Numbered from the stretch's first letter, positions 23,995-32,844 are shown. The stretch: DNA of 64,000 bases from Phycisphaerae bacterium RAS1 (GCA_007859745.1 SMLU01000001.1:1736001-1800000); one strand, 5' to 3'. Made by a program: numbers and translations. The notes: generated from the letters alone by a model not told the origin.

Positions 23995-25655
23995 TCCACT
24001 GGCTGCGCACCATTCTCGGCGGCAGGCGTCGGGCGCAAGAAAGCGATGGCGGGCGCGTGCGCGCCAGGTATGACGCGGCCCGCACGACCGGTGAGAACGC
24101 GCGGCACTGGGCCAACGCCGACGGTCTGTCCGCCAGCGCGGCCGCCAACCCGGAAGTTCTGGCGACGATTCGCAACCGGGCGCGGCACGAGGTCGCCAAC
24201 AACGCCTACGTCGACGGCACGCTGCAGACGATCTGTGCCGACGTGGTGGGGCGCACGCCGGTGCTGCAGATGCGGACCGGCGACGACGCGGTCGACGCAC
24301 TGGTCGAGCAGCAGGTCGGCGCGCTCTTGGGCGAGATCAACGTCGGCGAAAAACTGCGGCTGATGCTCGAGGCCCAGATCGCTTCGGGCGAGTGTTTCGC
24401 GCAGATCTCGCGGAACCCGAAGCTGCGCAGCGCGGTCAAGCTGGACCTGGCGATCATCGAGGCCGATCAGATCGCGACGCCCGACCGGCGCGGCCTGGAT
24501 GACAGCCGCCAGCAGGTGGACGGCATCCGCTTTGATCGCTGGGGCAACCCGGTCGAGTACCACGTTCTGAAGCAACATCCGGGCGACCTGGGCCTGGGGC
24601 TGATCGGCCTGCACGAGTATGACCGGGTCGATGCCCAGTGGATGGTGCATCTCTTTCGCCCGCGGCGCCCGGGCCAGCGGCGCGGCGTGTCGCGCCTGGT
24701 CAGTTCGCTGCAGCTCTCGGCCCAGAGACGTTCGATGCGCGCCTCGGTTGTCTCGGCCGCCCGCAAGGTGGCTGGCATGGGGGCGATCACGATCGAGACG
24801 CAGCTGAGCGCCGAGGAAGCCGAGCCGCCGCCGGAGTTTGAAACCCTCGACATCGAGGACGGCATGATGACCGTCCTGCCGGCAGGCGCGACCGCCAGAC
24901 AGCTCGCGCCGACGCAGCCGGGCACAACCTTCGGCGACTTCGACGACCGGTTGATTCGCGAGCAGGCCCGTTCGGTCAACGCGCCCTTCGCGATTGCGGC
25001 CGGCGACAGCTCCAAGTCCAACTACGCCTCGGGCCGGCTGGATTTTCAGGCCTACGACCGCTGCAACGAGATCGACCGGGCCGACCTCGAGCGCAAGGTG
25101 CTCGATCGCCTGCTTTTGAAGTGGATCGAGTGGGCGGTACAGATCGAGGGCTACCTGCCCTACCGCGCCAAACGCCTGCTGAGCGTGGTTCCCATGCCCG
25201 GTCACGCCTGGCTATGGCGCGAGCGCGAGCATGTCGACCCGGTCAAGGGCGCTGAAGCGCGGCGCATTCGGCTGGCGACACGGCAGTCGACGCTCTCTGA
25301 CGAGTTGGCGGCCGAGGGCAAGGACCTCGAGGCGCACGTCGCACAACTGCGGCGCGAATCCAATCTGCTCGCCGAGGCCGGGCTGGCCAACCAGGCGCCG
25401 CTGGCCGGGCCGCAGATCGTCGCCGCGCTCGAAGTGCTCGGTCGTCTGCAGTCCCAGTCGCTGGCCAAGGCCGCCGCGATCGAACTGCTGGTGATGCTCG
25501 GTCTTCCGCGCGATCGGGCTGAAAAAATGGCGGCGGCGCGTGTGCCCGCGCCGCCCAGCGAAGCGCCTGACGACGAATCCGACGACCGCACTGCGCCGCC
25601 TGGGTTGGCTCGGCCGCACCGCAACGGCAACCGGTTAACGGAGGCGTGGCGATGA
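23991..25655 (+). CDS. Portal protein (lambda gpB family)
   Basis: 554 residues, starting at GTG 23991 within a GTGA overlap. It has lambda-type portal features: an N-terminal RARYDAAR segment, then ATIRNRARHEVANNAYVDG near residue 60, VHLFRPRRPGQRRGVSRL near 220 and a polar, Arg/Asp-rich C-terminus. Portals form the dodecameric ring at one capsid vertex through which DNA enters and to which connector and tail attach. The next gene overlaps its stop by a few bases, the usual order for head genes. Confidence 0.9.
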   Translation: MIHWLRTILGGRRRAQESDGGRVRARYDAARTTGENARHWANADGLSASAAANPEVLATIRNRARHEVANNAYVDGTLQTICADVVGRTPVLQMRTGDDAVDALVEQQVGALLGEINVGEKLRLMLEAQIASGECFAQISRNPKLRSAVKLDLAIIEADQIATPDRRGLDDSRQQVDGIRFDRWGNPVEYHVLKQHPGDLGLGLIGLHEYDRVDAQWMVHLFRPRRPGQRRGVSRLVSSLQLSAQRRSMRASVVSAARKVAGMGAITIETQLSAEEAEPPPEFETLDIEDGMMTVLPAGATARQLAPTQPGTTFGDFDDRLIREQARSVNAPFAIAAGDSSKSNYASGRLDFQAYDRCNEIDRADLERKVLDRLLLKWIEWAVQIEGYLPYRAKRLLSVVPMPGHAWLWREREHVDPVKGAEARRIRLATRQSTLSDELAAEGKDLEAHVAQLRRESNLLAEAGLANQAPLAGPQIVAALEVLGRLQSQSLAKAAAIELLVMLGLPRDRAEKMAAARVPAPPSEAPDDESDDRTAPPGLARPHRNGNRLTEAWR

Positions 25656-27805
25656 GGTTCGAGCAGCGAGCGTCGCGTTGCGCGTCGGAATCCCGGCGCT
25701 TTGTCGCCGGGCCGGCCTCGACCGGCCGATTCACCGCTGACGTAACTGCGACGATTACGGCTGCTGCGGCCGACGGGAAACAGCCGCGCTTTTCGGCCAC
25801 GGTTTACAACGGCGGCGTGATCCGGCCGCATTGGACCTACGGCGACAAGTGCGTCATCGACATTGCCGGGGTGGTCTTCGCCGAACCGATCGCGGCGCTG
25901 CTCGATCACGATCCGGAAAAGATCGTCGGGCAGTCGCAAGCCGTCACCAGCGACGGCCAATCGATCCAGGTCGATGGCATCGTGACCGGGGACTGGAAGG
26001 ACAAGGAAGATCCGGCCGGCAAGGTGGCGCTGCACGCCGGCAACGGGTTTGTCTGGAAGGCTTCCGTGGGCGGCGCCTATGAGCGGGTGGAGTTCGTCGA
26101 GGCGGGCGTCACGGTCGAAGTGAACGGCCGAACCATCGCGGGGCCGATGCATGTTATCCGCGCCTGCGTCATCAACGAGTTTTCGTTTCTGTCATGCGCG
26201 GCCGACGGCACGACCTCGGCCCGCGTTGCGGCCGCGGCCGCGAAGGAGATTCGCGTGGATTTCCACGACTGGCTGAAGGCCAAAGGCTTTGATCCGACCC
26301 ATCTGAACCCCGAGGCGCGCGACGCGTTGCTGAAAGCGTTCAACGCCGAGCAGGCCGAGTTGAAGGCCAAGGCGGCCGCCGGCGGGAATGGCGCCGCGCC
26401 GCCCAACGACCCGCTGGCGCTGATCGAGGCCCGCAACAGCCGGCACGCCTCCATCCGCGAGGAAGCGCGGAAGTTCGCCGAGCGCAACGGGAAGGACAAC
26501 GACGGCGTGGTCTCGCAGGTCCGCGCGGCGATGAACTGCGCCCTGGTCGAGGATTGGACGCTGGAGCGCTTCAAGTGCCATCTGTACGAGTCGCTGGGCG
26601 CCCCCGAGCCGCCGCAGACGCGCCTGCGCGGCGGGAGCGGCCGAGACGACGCGCTCAGCGACACGCTGCTCGAAGCGGGCCTGTGCCTGTCGCTCAAGCT
26701 CAAGGACATCGACAAGCGCTTCAGCGCCCAGACGCTCGATCTGGCCGAGCGCCGCTGGCGGCACGGCCTGGGACTGGGGCAGTTGCTCGAGTTCGTGGCG
26801 CGTGCCAACAGCGGCGGCGGCAGCGACGAGTTCAGCCACAAGAACCCCGGGCCGCTGCTCAAGGCGCTGTTCGCGCCCAACCAGAGCCAGGGCCGATTCG
26901 CCGCGGGTCCATCGACCTACGACATCTCCGGAATCCTCTCGAACACGCTCAACAAGGCGGTCGTGCAGTATTTTCTGACCGAAGAGGATCAGGCCTGGAG
27001 CCAGATCGCGGCCATCAAGCGCGTCAGCGACTTCAAGTCGATGGACTCCTACAGCTTGCAGGGCGACTTCCAGTACAAGAAGGTGGAGCCCGGCGGCAAG
27101 CTGAAGGACGCCAACTTCGGCGAGAAGAAGTACAGCATCAAGGCCGACACGTTCGGCCGGCTGGTCGGGATCACCCGCCAGGACATCATCAACGACAACC
27201 TCGGCGCCCTGGATGACCTGGCCCGCTTCCTGGGCCTGGGCGGAATTGACGCGCTCAACGACGTGTTCTGGACCGAGTTCCTCGACAATGCGTCCTTCTT
27301 CGCCGCCGGCAACGGCAACTACATCAGCGGCGCCGATACGGCCTTGTCGCTGGCGTCGCTGGAGGCGGCCCACACCAAGTTCCGCAAGCAGACCCGCCCG
27401 GACGGCAAACCCTTCAACGCCACGCCGCGGCTGCTGCTGGTGCCGACCGAGCTGGAAGTCACGGCCAACAACCTGATGGACTCCGGTTCCGTGGTGGTCG
27501 CCGGCACAACCGACCTGAAGATCGCCTCGGGCAATGCCTTCAAGGGCAAATTCGCGGTCGTCTCCAGTTCCTACATGAGCAGCAGCGGGTTCAGCGGCAA
27601 TTCGACGACCAAGTGGTACCTGCTGGCGGACCCGATGCGCACGCCGGTGATCGCGGTTTGCTTCCTGGACGGCCGCGACCGGCCGACGATCCAGTCGGCG
27701 ATGGCGGACTTCGACGAGCTGGGCATCAAGGTGCGCGGCTTCTTCGACTTCGGCGTCGCCAAGCAGGAATTCCGCGGCGGCGTGGCAGCCAAGGGCGCGG
27801 CGTAA
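25652..27805 (+). CDS. Prohead protease-major capsid fusion protein
   Basis: 717 residues from ATG 25652 with GGAGG 7 bases upstream. A GTG 6 bases earlier sits too close to that site. Residues 1-190 form the maturation-protease part (LDHDPEKIVG, GFVWKASVGG, VINEFSFLS). A helical, Ala/Lys/Glu-rich scaffold-like middle follows (190-330). The C-terminal ~390 residues are a gpT/HK97-like major capsid protein (ISGILSNTLNKAV, GRLVGITRQDIINDNLG). In such fusions the protease is thought to free the shell protein during prohead maturation. This single ORF replaces separate protease, scaffold and capsid genes. Confidence 0.88.
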   Translation: MRFEQRASRCASESRRFVAGPASTGRFTADVTATITAAAADGKQPRFSATVYNGGVIRPHWTYGDKCVIDIAGVVFAEPIAALLDHDPEKIVGQSQAVTSDGQSIQVDGIVTGDWKDKEDPAGKVALHAGNGFVWKASVGGAYERVEFVEAGVTVEVNGRTIAGPMHVIRACVINEFSFLSCAADGTTSARVAAAAAKEIRVDFHDWLKAKGFDPTHLNPEARDALLKAFNAEQAELKAKAAAGGNGAAPPNDPLALIEARNSRHASIREEARKFAERNGKDNDGVVSQVRAAMNCALVEDWTLERFKCHLYESLGAPEPPQTRLRGGSGRDDALSDTLLEAGLCLSLKLKDIDKRFSAQTLDLAERRWRHGLGLGQLLEFVARANSGGGSDEFSHKNPGPLLKALFAPNQSQGRFAAGPSTYDISGILSNTLNKAVVQYFLTEEDQAWSQIAAIKRVSDFKSMDSYSLQGDFQYKKVEPGGKLKDANFGEKKYSIKADTFGRLVGITRQDIINDNLGALDDLARFLGLGGIDALNDVFWTEFLDNASFFAAGNGNYISGADTALSLASLEAAHTKFRKQTRPDGKPFNATPRLLLVPTELEVTANNLMDSGSVVVAGTTDLKIASGNAFKGKFAVVSSSYMSSSGFSGNSTTKWYLLADPMRTPVIAVCFLDGRDRPTIQSAMADFDELGIKVRGFFDFGVAKQEFRGGVAAKGAA

Positions 27806-27920
27806 GCGTGGATTTGGGAGTGGCGAGTCGCGCGTTCAAGGCAGGGCGCTCAATGCAGCGGTCCGGTCTGCAACTCGCTACTCGCTACTCGTCACTCTGA
27901 ACTCAACAGGAGCTCTCGCA

Positions 27921-28628
27921 ATGGCTCAGACCTATCAGGCAGTCAAGATCGGAGATCGGGGCCGGATTCCCTACACGCCCAGCGGGTCATCCGTGGCCGC
28001 GGGCAAAGTCGTGGTGCAGAACTCCGTGGCCGGGTTCGCCACGCAGCCGATCGCCGATGGCGTGCTCGGCGGCCTGGATACCGAGGGCGCGTTCCGAGTG
28101 GTCAAGGCCAACGGGGCGATCAACGCGGGCGCCGCAGTCTACTGGGCCGCGGCCGGCAACCCACAGGGCGGCGTGGCCGGCAGCGGCGCGGCGACCACGA
28201 CGGCGACGGGCAATACGTTCCTCGGGTTTGCGCGTGAAACGGCCGGCGCGACCGATGAGACCGTCGACGTGGACGTGCCCGGCAGCGTGGTCACGCTGCA
28301 GTCTCAGATGCAGAACGCAATCACTGATCCGGGCAACGCCGGCGCGGTTCCCGTCACCGCCACAGGCCACGTCGACGTCGTGACGGCCGGGGCCGAGACG
28401 CGCACCCTTGCGGCGCCGTCGTTCCGTGGACAGCAGCTCTCGTTGTGCATGAAGACCGACGGCGGCGACGGCGTCATCACGTGCGCGACCGGAATCAACA
28501 ACACCGGCAACAACACCATCACGATGAACGACGCCGGTGATTCGATCCTGCTGCTCGCGATCCAGAACGGCGCCAACCTGCGCTGGCGTGTGGTCTACAA
28601 CGACGGCTGCACGCTCACGACCGTGTAG
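27921..28628 (+). CDS. DUF2190 capsid decoration protein with C-terminal extension
   Basis: 235 residues, with CAGGAGC 10 bases before the ATG. The first ~115 residues match DUF2190 (GDRGRIPYTPSGSSVAAGKVV and GAAVYWAAA), a lambda gpD/fibre-like protein encoded after the capsid gene. A further ~115 residues rich in Thr, Asn and Gly strands (ITCATGINNTGNNTITMNDAG) probably make a surface domain. The 115 bp between the capsid gene and this one hold an imperfect GAGTGGCGAGT inverted repeat and no gene. Confidence 0.8.
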   Translation: MAQTYQAVKIGDRGRIPYTPSGSSVAAGKVVVQNSVAGFATQPIADGVLGGLDTEGAFRVVKANGAINAGAAVYWAAAGNPQGGVAGSGAATTTATGNTFLGFARETAGATDETVDVDVPGSVVTLQSQMQNAITDPGNAGAVPVTATGHVDVVTAGAETRTLAAPSFRGQQLSLCMKTDGGDGVITCATGINNTGNNTITMNDAGDSILLLAIQNGANLRWRVVYNDGCTLTTV

Positions 28629-28688
28629 TGGGAAGCGTCGCGTATGGCGTGAAGAGCGACCCAGGATGCCACGCACGGCGAAATCGGC

Positions 28689-29066
28689 ATGAACCTGCAC
28701 GCTGCACTGGACCTGCACCGCGACACGCTGCGCGGGCTGTCGACGAAGGTCACGTATGGGCGCGGCACGGCGCGTGTGATCGTGACGGCCTTTCGGGATG
28801 CGACCCGCAGCGCCGAAGGCGACGAGTCCGGCGGCGTCGTGAGCGTGCGGACCGACGATTGGATTGTGGATAGGGCGGACCTGGTCCTGGAGGGCGCGTT
28901 GATCGAGCCGCGCGCCGGCGACGTCATTCGCGAAGCCGTTGACGGCGGCGTGAATGTGTATGAGGTCGTCGCCATCGCCGGCCAGCCGCCGGCGCGTCCC
29001 TCGGGCAACGACCCGCGCCGCCTGCGCATCCACACCCAGTGGATCGCCACGGAGGCGCCGTCGTGA
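28689..29066 (+). CDS. Head-closure/connector-like protein, 125 aa
   Basis: Not recognised by sequence, but its strand-rich pattern and place (after the decoration gene, before a tail-terminator-like gene) fit head-completion or stopper proteins. Segments: TKVTYGRGTARVIVTAFRD, ADLVLEGALIEPRAGDVI, VYEVVAIAG. The stop overlaps the next start (GTGA). The role is inferred from gene order. Confidence 0.55.
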   Translation: MNLHAALDLHRDTLRGLSTKVTYGRGTARVIVTAFRDATRSAEGDESGGVVSVRTDDWIVDRADLVLEGALIEPRAGDVIREAVDGGVNVYEVVAIAGQPPARPSGNDPRRLRIHTQWIATEAPS

Positions 29067-29506
29067 GAATCGCGCTGGCGATCACGGATGCACTGGCGGC
29101 GAGTCTGCAAGCCGCTTTGCCCGGCTGTGTTGTCGAGCGGGCGCTTCGACCGCGGCACAGCCTGGCCGAGTTGGCCAGGCCGCACGTCATTGTCCAGCCG
29201 GCCGCGCTGCTCAGCGAGCGCGAGACGCGCAGCGCGTGGCGCGAGGACTGGACGGTCGACGTCTGTCTGCAGTGGAAGCTGCCGGCCGATGCGATTGACG
29301 AAGAACACGAGCGCATCTGCGACCTGGTCGAGGGCATCAAGAGCCGGTTGCAGCAGTCGTTGTCCTTGCAGCTCGATCTGCAGACGGCGTCGCTCGAACC
29401 GGCGTCGATCGAAATCGACCCGCTCTTCGACGACGAGCAGCTGGTGGTCGCCGGCGTGTGGGTGACGCTGCTGCGCGCGACGTACAAGCTCCTGAGGGAG
29501 AACTGA
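29063..29506 (+). CDS. Tail-terminator-like protein, 147 aa
   Basis: GTG 29063 has GGAGG 8 bases upstream and overlaps the previous stop. An earlier in-frame ATG (29039) lies inside that gene and is less likely. The alternation of helix (ITDALAASLQAALPG) and strands (DWTVDVCLQWKLP) and the size resemble tail-completion or terminator proteins, which cap the tail tube at the head end. It is followed 4 bp later by the tube-protein candidate. Confidence 0.55.
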   Translation: MRIALAITDALAASLQAALPGCVVERALRPRHSLAELARPHVIVQPAALLSERETRSAWREDWTVDVCLQWKLPADAIDEEHERICDLVEGIKSRLQQSLSLQLDLQTASLEPASIEIDPLFDDEQLVVAGVWVTLLRATYKLLREN

Positions 29507-29510
29507 CTCC

Positions 29511-29933
29511 ATGCCCACCTACAAGCTCGGTTCCGAAGGAAAGGCCTACTACAACAGCAGCGGCATCGGCGGCGGCGGTTCGTGGGTCGAAATGACCAAC
29601 TTCCGCAACGGCTCGTTCGACCTGAGCGCCGAGTCGGCCGATCTGAGCACCCGCGCCACGGGTGGTTTTAAAGCCCTGGTTCCGGCCCAGCTGGTGTTGA
29701 AGTTCAGTTGGGAAATGGTGGTCGATTCGGCCGATGCCGCCTACGCGGCGATTCGCGCCGCGGCGTTCGCCCGCTCCACGCTCGGACTGCGCTTCCTCGA
29801 CCCGAGCGAGGGCCCGCAGGCGGACGTCTTCATCTCGAAGTTCGAGCGCAACGAGGATCTGACCGAGGGCATGAAGGTCTCGGTCGAGGCGGAGGTGGTC
29901 TACTCGAGCACGCCGCCGAGTTGGTATCCGTAG
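29511..29933 (+). CDS. Tail tube protein candidate, 140 aa
   Basis: The sequence is that of a small beta-sandwich tail protein: YKLGSEGKAYYNSSG at the start, NGSFDLSAESADLSTRA in the middle, and LRFLDPSEGPQADVFISKF with VSVEAEVVYS at the end. Proteins of this style form the stacked hexameric tube of siphophage tails. The place after the terminator-like gene and before the chaperone supports this. No ribosome site stronger than GAGGGAG (about 10 bases upstream) is seen. Confidence 0.7.
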   Translation: MPTYKLGSEGKAYYNSSGIGGGGSWVEMTNFRNGSFDLSAESADLSTRATGGFKALVPAQLVLKFSWEMVVDSADAAYAAIRAAAFARSTLGLRFLDPSEGPQADVFISKFERNEDLTEGMKVSVEAEVVYSSTPPSWYP

Positions 29934-29963
29934 TCGCAACGCACATTCGCTGGGAGACACGAC

Positions 29964-30371
29964 ATGGCGGATTTTTCGATCACCGCGGCCAACGTCATCG
30001 CCGGCGGCGTCGTGCCGACCAAGACGGCCGGCGAAGCGCTGGTCGCCGGCGAGGCTGTCTACAAGAAGGTCGCGGACGGCAAGTACTACAAGGCCCAGGC
30101 CGACGGCAACGAAGAGGAGGCCAAGTTCGCCGGCGTCGCCGTGAACAACTGTGCTGCCGGTCAGCCGTTTTCGCTGGTGGAGGCTGGTGAGCTTACGGTC
30201 GGCAGTGCCTTGGGTTCCGCCGGTAAGGCCGTGGTGTTGTCGGCGGCGGCCGGCAAACTCGCACCGATTGCTGATCTGCTGACGGGCCATCGGCTCACGA
30301 TCGTTGGCTACTCCAAATCGGCCACGGTTCTTGTGATTCAGAGCATCGTCACCGGAACGCAGGTGCCGTAA
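29964..30371 (+). CDS. DUF2190-like small structural protein, 135 aa
   Basis: The pattern of short strands (VIAGGVVPTKTAGEALVAGEAVY, then KYYKAQADGN, then FAGVAVNNCAAGQPFSLVE) resembles a head-fibre/DUF2190-type fold, similar in style to the decoration protein at 27.9 kb. It lies between tail tube and chaperone, an unusual place for a head protein, so it may decorate the tail instead. The stop overlaps the next start. Confidence 0.55.
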   Translation: MADFSITAANVIAGGVVPTKTAGEALVAGEAVYKKVADGKYYKAQADGNEEEAKFAGVAVNNCAAGQPFSLVEAGELTVGSALGSAGKAVVLSAAAGKLAPIADLLTGHRLTIVGYSKSATVLVIQSIVTGTQVP

Positions 30372-30880
30372 TGAAAAAGTTCAGCGACGCGCTGCAGCGA
30401 GAATGGGCCATCGACCTGACGGTGCTCGACCTGGAGCGCGTGCAGAAAGCGGCCGAGTTCGACCTGATGAGCGTGGCCGTCGGCGACGGCGCCGCGGAGC
30501 TGCAGCATCCGGTCAAGCTGCTGGCCGTCTTGTGGGCGCTGCTCGAACCGCAGTGCCGGCAGCGCGACGTGACGTTCGAGTCCCTCTGCGGCGGGTTCTA
30601 CGGCGACGCCCTGCACGACGCGCTGGTCGCCCTGCGAGCGGAGCTCAACCGTTTTTTGCCGGCGAGCCAGCGGGCGCTGGCGGAAGCGATTCTGGAGAAG
30701 AGCGCGGCGACCAGTGCGGCCATCACACGGGCCGGGATGGAGAAGCTGGCCGCGATCGATCCGCAGCAGCTCGCGGCCCAGGTGATGGCCGACCTTCTGC
30801 GCAGGAACTCTGGCGCAAGCTCTACGAGTTCGCCGGAATCGTCGGCGTCGACCCCGGCCGCTGGACCTTCCACGAGCTGA
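30371..30880 (+). CDS. Tail assembly chaperone, upstream (G-like) part
   Basis: 169 residues. The first ~140 are helical and resemble tail chaperone N-terminal products (AIDLTVLDLERVQKAAEFDL). The last ~25 (SGASSTSSPESSASTPAAGPSTS in parts) are low-complexity, as when a real frame has been left. The -1 frame from about 30,790 carries a convincing continuation to 31,068. Tail chaperones of long-tailed phages are typically made in two forms by -1 frameshifting before the tape measure gene, so this is probably the short form. Confidence 0.6.
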   Translation: MKKFSDALQREWAIDLTVLDLERVQKAAEFDLMSVAVGDGAAELQHPVKLLAVLWALLEPQCRQRDVTFESLCGGFYGDALHDALVALRAELNRFLPASQRALAEAILEKSAATSAAITRAGMEKLAAIDPQQLAAQVMADLLRRNSGASSTSSPESSASTPAAGPSTS

Positions 30881-31068
30881 GGCTGGCGGCCGAGGCGCGC
30901 GCCTACGCCCAGGCGGCGCCGATCTACGGCCTGATGACGCTCGTGACGCAGCTGCTGACCGGCAGGCGGCACAATTTCGATCCGCGGCAGAAGGAAGCTG
31001 AACCGACCATGACGCTGGGCGAGGCGCGGCAGCTATTCGAGGCCCGCTGGGCCAGGCAGAAAAGATGA
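30787..31068 (+). CDS. Tail assembly chaperone, downstream part in -1 frame
   Basis: The frame codes ELWRKLYEFAGIVGVDP, then WTFHELRLAAEARAYAQ and a Lys/Glu-rich end, a clear chaperone-like protein. It has no ATG, GTG or TTG start near its beginning, so it must be reached by -1 frameshift from the upstream gene in the interval about 30,785-30,830, or by a sequencing error. No perfect X-XXY-YYZ slippery heptamer is visible there. The start coordinate given is approximate. Its stop overlaps the next ATG. Confidence 0.6.
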   Translation, partial: GRPSAQELWRKLYEFAGIVGVDPGRWTFHELRLAAEARAYAQAAPIYGLMTLVTQLLTGRRHNFDPRQKEAEPTMTLGEARQLFEARWARQKR

Positions 31069-31295
31069 TCGAGACGGCGCTGGCGGCGATTGGAGTGGCC
31101 GCCACGGTTCTCGGCCCGTGCTTTGGAGCCATTCTGTGGCTCTTCTGGCGCTACCTGGACTCGCGATTCGACGCGATCGAAGAGAAGTTGGGTCAATTTC
31201 ACCGCGCGGACGTCGCGGCCGTCGAAGTCCAGAGCCTGCGGGACGAGATTCGGTCGCTAGGTGAGCGTGTCGCCTTGTTGGAGACATCGAAATGA
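31065..31295 (+). CDS. Single-pass membrane protein with coiled coil, 76 aa
   Basis: It has one N-terminal membrane segment (ALAAIGVAATVLGPCFGAILWLF) followed by a helical, heptad-like tail (FDAIEEKLGQFHR ... LRDEIRSLGERVALLE). This organisation is typical of phage spanin- or holin-accessory proteins and of small phage membrane proteins. It overlaps both neighbours by 4 bp and is followed by a lipoprotein gene, suggesting a lysis-type pair, which is inference. Confidence 0.6.
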   Translation: MIETALAAIGVAATVLGPCFGAILWLFWRYLDSRFDAIEEKLGQFHRADVAAVEVQSLRDEIRSLGERVALLETSK

Positions 31296-31879
31296 GCAAC
31301 CTCAGAAATGTCCGCCGGCTGGCCTTGGCTGCACCGCTGCTGCTGTCGCTGTCTGGGTGTGCGCTGCTGGCCGGCGGCAAGACGGCGGCCGAGAAGCCGG
31401 GCTTTGAAATCCAAGTGCCGAACTTCTGGCGCGCCGGCAAGCTGGCCATTACATCGGATGCGAACCTACGGGCCCGAAAACTCACCGTCAGCGTGCCGCT
31501 TGCCGACGGTCGGGTCGCCTCGTTCGAGGCCCACGATCTGGAGTATGGCCAGGCCGTGGTCGCAGCGATCGACGCGGAGGCCCGCAAGGTGCGCGCCATC
31601 GGCCAGTTGCACGAGGCCGTCGGGCGCGGCGTGGCGAATGTGGTTGCGTCGGTCGGGCAGGCGATCGCGACCGCAGCGCCGGCGCTCTCGCCCCTGATGG
31701 CCGCCCTGGCCGCGGCCGAGATGGTGACGACCGAGCGCGGCCTGCAGCTCACGCTGCCGGGTGGATTCTCGATCGGTGGGACCACGGTCACGCGTGCCGA
31801 CGAGGCGCGCGCCATCTTGACGGCGCTGGCCGAGGCAGCCCGCGCCGCGCCAGGAGCGGAGTCCAGACCCAGCGAGTGA
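31292..31879 (+). CDS. Lipoprotein, 195 aa
   Basis: A lipoprotein signal peptide is clear: basic MSNLRNVRR, hydrophobic LALAAPLLLSLSG, then Cys at residue 23 (LSGC lipobox). The mature part has a strand-rich segment (LTVSVPLADGRVASFEAHDL) and long Ala-rich helices. A phage lipoprotein beside membrane-anchored coiled-coil proteins could be an outer-membrane spanin subunit or a lysogenic surface protein. No family was recognised. Confidence 0.65.
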   Translation: MSNLRNVRRLALAAPLLLSLSGCALLAGGKTAAEKPGFEIQVPNFWRAGKLAITSDANLRARKLTVSVPLADGRVASFEAHDLEYGQAVVAAIDAEARKVRAIGQLHEAVGRGVANVVASVGQAIATAAPALSPLMAALAAAEMVTTERGLQLTLPGGFSIGGTTVTRADEARAILTALAEAARAAPGAESRPSE

Positions 31880-31961
31880 ACGCACGGTGCGCGCCCCCGC
31901 GAGAGTCTCTTCGAGAAACGCCGAAAAGTCGCGAAGTCCGTTCGTTTGGAGACAGGATCTA

Positions 31962-32447
31962 ATGCGAAACCACCGGCCCAGCGACGGTCGTCGCGGATCG
32001 CTTCCGACGTCCGGCGGTCGTCGGGCCTTCGTGGCGCTGCTGATCTGCGCGGTCGCCGTCACGGCGATCGCGGTGGCCGCGTGCATGGCCGCCAACCGTG
32101 TCGACGGGGGAACGGACGTCGAGTTGCCGGACCCGGCATCAGCGGCGACGCAACCGCCATCCGCGGGTGGCGCTGGATCTGGAAACGCTGGGAAGGCGAC
32201 CGCCGGCCAGTTCGCCGCGGTGATCCAGGGACTGACCGGTCTGCATTTTGAGTCCGCTCTGCCCTTGGGCGTGGCGGTGTTGATGGGGCTGGTGCTGCTG
32301 GCTCAGGTGCTGGTGATTTTCGGCCTGCTGCTGGTGAATCGCGGATACCGCGTGGCGCTGGACCAGGCGCGCGACGACTACCGCGCCAGCGAGAACAAGC
32401 TGCTGGACACGATCGTGGATCTGGTGAAGCCCAGGGGCATGGCATGA
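31962..32447 (+). CDS. Two-pass membrane protein, holin-like candidate
   Basis: Start ATG 31962; the frame is open from 31,887 but has no site there. The basic N-terminus is followed by membrane segment 1 (AFVALLICAVAVTAIAVAAC), a Gly/Ala/Pro-rich linker, membrane segment 2 (LGVAVLMGLVLLAQVLVIFG) and a charged tail (RVALDQARDDYRASENK). Two membrane spans with a charged C-terminus, between a lipoprotein and tail genes, fit a holin or holin-like protein, but the size (161 aa) is larger than most. The stop overlaps a tiny gene. Confidence 0.55.
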   Translation: MRNHRPSDGRRGSLPTSGGRRAFVALLICAVAVTAIAVAACMAANRVDGGTDVELPDPASAATQPPSAGGAGSGNAGKATAGQFAAVIQGLTGLHFESALPLGVAVLMGLVLLAQVLVIFGLLLVNRGYRVALDQARDDYRASENKLLDTIVDLVKPRGMA

Positions 32448-32533
32448 CACCGGCCGGTACGCGAGAGGTCTTGACCGGCGTCGCGGCCGTGCCCGAGAGC
32501 CAGACGGCGATTCTGCGAGGAGCTGCGCGATGA
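32444..32533 (+). CDS. Tiny coupled ORF, 29 aa
   Basis: ATG 32444 overlaps the preceding stop as ATGA, and its own TGA overlaps the next ATG (32530). A 29-residue peptide (TPAGTREVLTGVAAV, then PESQTAILRGAAR) would be made by coupled translation. It ends with GAGGAG, which then serves the next gene. It may encode a functional small peptide or act only to carry ribosomes across the gap. The double overlap is the sole evidence. Confidence 0.4.
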   Translation: MTPAGTREVLTGVAAVPESQTAILRGAAR

Positions 32534-32841
32534 AGAACCAGTGCTACACGCTGGCGATGGGTGGTTCGGAACAGCCGATCGCGGTTCCGGCCGATGCGTT
32601 GTCGATCGAGATCATGGCGCTGGGTGCGGACGTGATCTACTCCTGGGATGCAGGCGGAACAACCAGCACTGCCGTGCCAATCCCGCGGCGAACGCTGCTG
32701 GCCGGCAGCTCGAAAGCCTGGGACGGCCTGGGTCGATCCGGCGGGACTGCACACGCCTGCATCGGCGGCTCGACGCTGTATGTCAAAGGCACAGCGGGCG
32801 AGCACCTGGAAGTCGAATTCGAGGTTGACCGCCGGGAGTAG
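32530..32841 (+). CDS. Small structural-type protein, 103 aa
   Basis: Unrecognised. It is strand-rich (ALSIEIMALGADVIYSWDAGG, in parts, and TLYVKGTAGEHLEVEFEV), resembling short phage proteins that hold a beta-barrel, such as decoration or fibre-tip modules. GAGGAG lies 8 bases upstream inside the tiny ORF. It is followed 3 bp later by a fibre-like gene. Confidence 0.5.
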   Translation: MKNQCYTLAMGGSEQPIAVPADALSIEIMALGADVIYSWDAGGTTSTAVPIPRRTLLAGSSKAWDGLGRSGGTAHACIGGSTLYVKGTAGEHLEVEFEVDRRE

Positions 32842-32844
32842 GCC

